A DNA stretch of 8,781 nucleotides from positions 1-8,781 of the forward strand of contig CAMLOB010000132.1 of assembly GCA_946481475.1 (NCBI GenBank), read 5' to 3'. This stretch comes from an uncultured Chlorobiota bacterium. GTDB lineage: Bacteria > Bacteroidota > Kapaibacteriia > OLB7. The position numbers and the translations under genes were made by a program. Every line of letters starts with the position of its first letter. The stretch's first letter is position 1. The notes beneath the pieces were generated by a model, which did no database searches, was not told where the DNA came from, and saw nothing but the letters and a program-made list of their open reading frames with translations. Of this stretch, positions 8,553 to 8,781 are shown piece after piece.

Positions 8553-8601
8553 TGGACCGCAGATAAGGCAGATCGGACGGATCTGCCTCATCTGCGGTCC
8601 A
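8553..8601. repeat. Near-perfect 22-bp hairpin between pyrG and Uma2 gene
   Basis: The left arm at 8553-8574 (TGGACCGCAGATAAGGCAGA, then TC) pairs with the right arm at 8580-8601 at 21 of 22 positions, around the loop GGACG. No T-run follows, so it is not a standard intrinsic terminator, although it lies 22 bases after the pyrG stop. The 'CGCAGAT' words differ from the AAAATTC-type elements elsewhere in the window, so it probably belongs to another dispersed palindromic repeat family. It may stabilise the pyrG mRNA 3' end; this is inference. Confidence 0.85.
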
Positions 8602-8665
8602 TGCACGAAGTCGACCACCGAATCGTTCTTGCTCCCTCATTTCCACCACAATCTGCAGGACGATC

Positions 8666-8781
8666 ATGGGAGCGCAACTTCTCGCAAGGCAGGACCTCAC
8701 CTGCGCCGATTACGCCGCAATCGACGACGGACTGCGCTATGAACTCATCCATGGAGAACTCCTTATGACGAGTCCTACGAC
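8666..8781 (+). CDS. Uma2-family (DUF820) PD-(D/E)XK nuclease-like protein, N-terminal fragment
   Basis: The gene runs off the window end; 38 complete codons are visible. An ATG at 8666 follows an AGGA Shine-Dalgarno with five bases between (AGGACGATCATG). The translation contains 'LTCADYAAIDDGLRYELIHG' followed by 'ELLMTSPT'. This matches the family N-terminal signature 'LTxEDYxxLPDDGxRYELIDGELxxMxxPS' as I recall it. Family members are about 180-200 residues with a PD-(D/E)XK fold. The catalytic Asp/Glu-x-Lys part would lie beyond the window. The cellular role of Uma2 proteins is not settled, and many genomes carry many copies. Nuclease activity here is inference from the family. Confidence 0.8.
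   Translation, partial: MGAQLLARQDLTCADYAAIDDGLRYELIHGELLMTSPT

Overview
The window looks like a chromosomal segment of a moderately GC-rich bacterium (high fifties percent by eye), probably in or near the Bacteroidota/Chlorobi (FCB) assemblage. Three things point there. One lipoprotein combines WD40-like PD40 repeats, a carboxypeptidase-regulatory-like domain and an OmpA domain, an arrangement typical of that group. The CTP synthase has the variant glutaminase motif 'VAPGFG', which I associate with Bacteroidota-type enzymes. There is also an Uma2-family gene and several short palindromic AT-rich repeats between genes. No phage, plasmid, CRISPR, rRNA or tRNA sequence was seen. The lineage is an inference from gene content only.

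Layout: (1) Positions 1-1014, + strand, hold the 3' part of a membrane-anchored NHL-repeat (beta-propeller) protein that begins upstream of the window. (2) Positions 1118-4989, - strand, hold a likely three-gene unit of exported proteins: an OmpA/PD40 lipoprotein, an unrecognised ~490-residue lipoprotein that may be barrel-like, and a small lipoprotein whose start overlaps the previous stop (ATGA). (3) Positions 5141-6426, + strand and divergent from the lipoproteins, hold an MgtC/SapB-family membrane protein and a 2TM-domain protein, followed by a strong hairpin terminator. (4) Positions 6816-8531, + strand, hold pyrG (CTP synthase) with a long pyrimidine-rich upstream region. (5) From 8666 to the window end is the beginning of an Uma2-family nuclease-like gene, too short to stand out as an ORF here.

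How the genes relate: the three - strand genes all carry lipoprotein signal peptides and plausibly build or sense something in the cell envelope. The OmpA domain would anchor to peptidoglycan. The MgtC and 2TM proteins are small inner-membrane proteins transcribed in the same direction. pyrG is a housekeeping gene with its own upstream region.

The most unusual content is structural. Three related AT-rich inverted-repeat elements lie at 1003-1114, 3084-3168 and 3193-3275. One supplies the stop codon of the NHL gene. Another lies inside the 5' coding region of the unrecognised lipoprotein and appears to encode the charged n-region of its signal peptide. A fourth hairpin of a different sequence family lies between pyrG and the Uma2 gene. 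I found no convincing evidence for a wholly new defence or metabolic system in this window.
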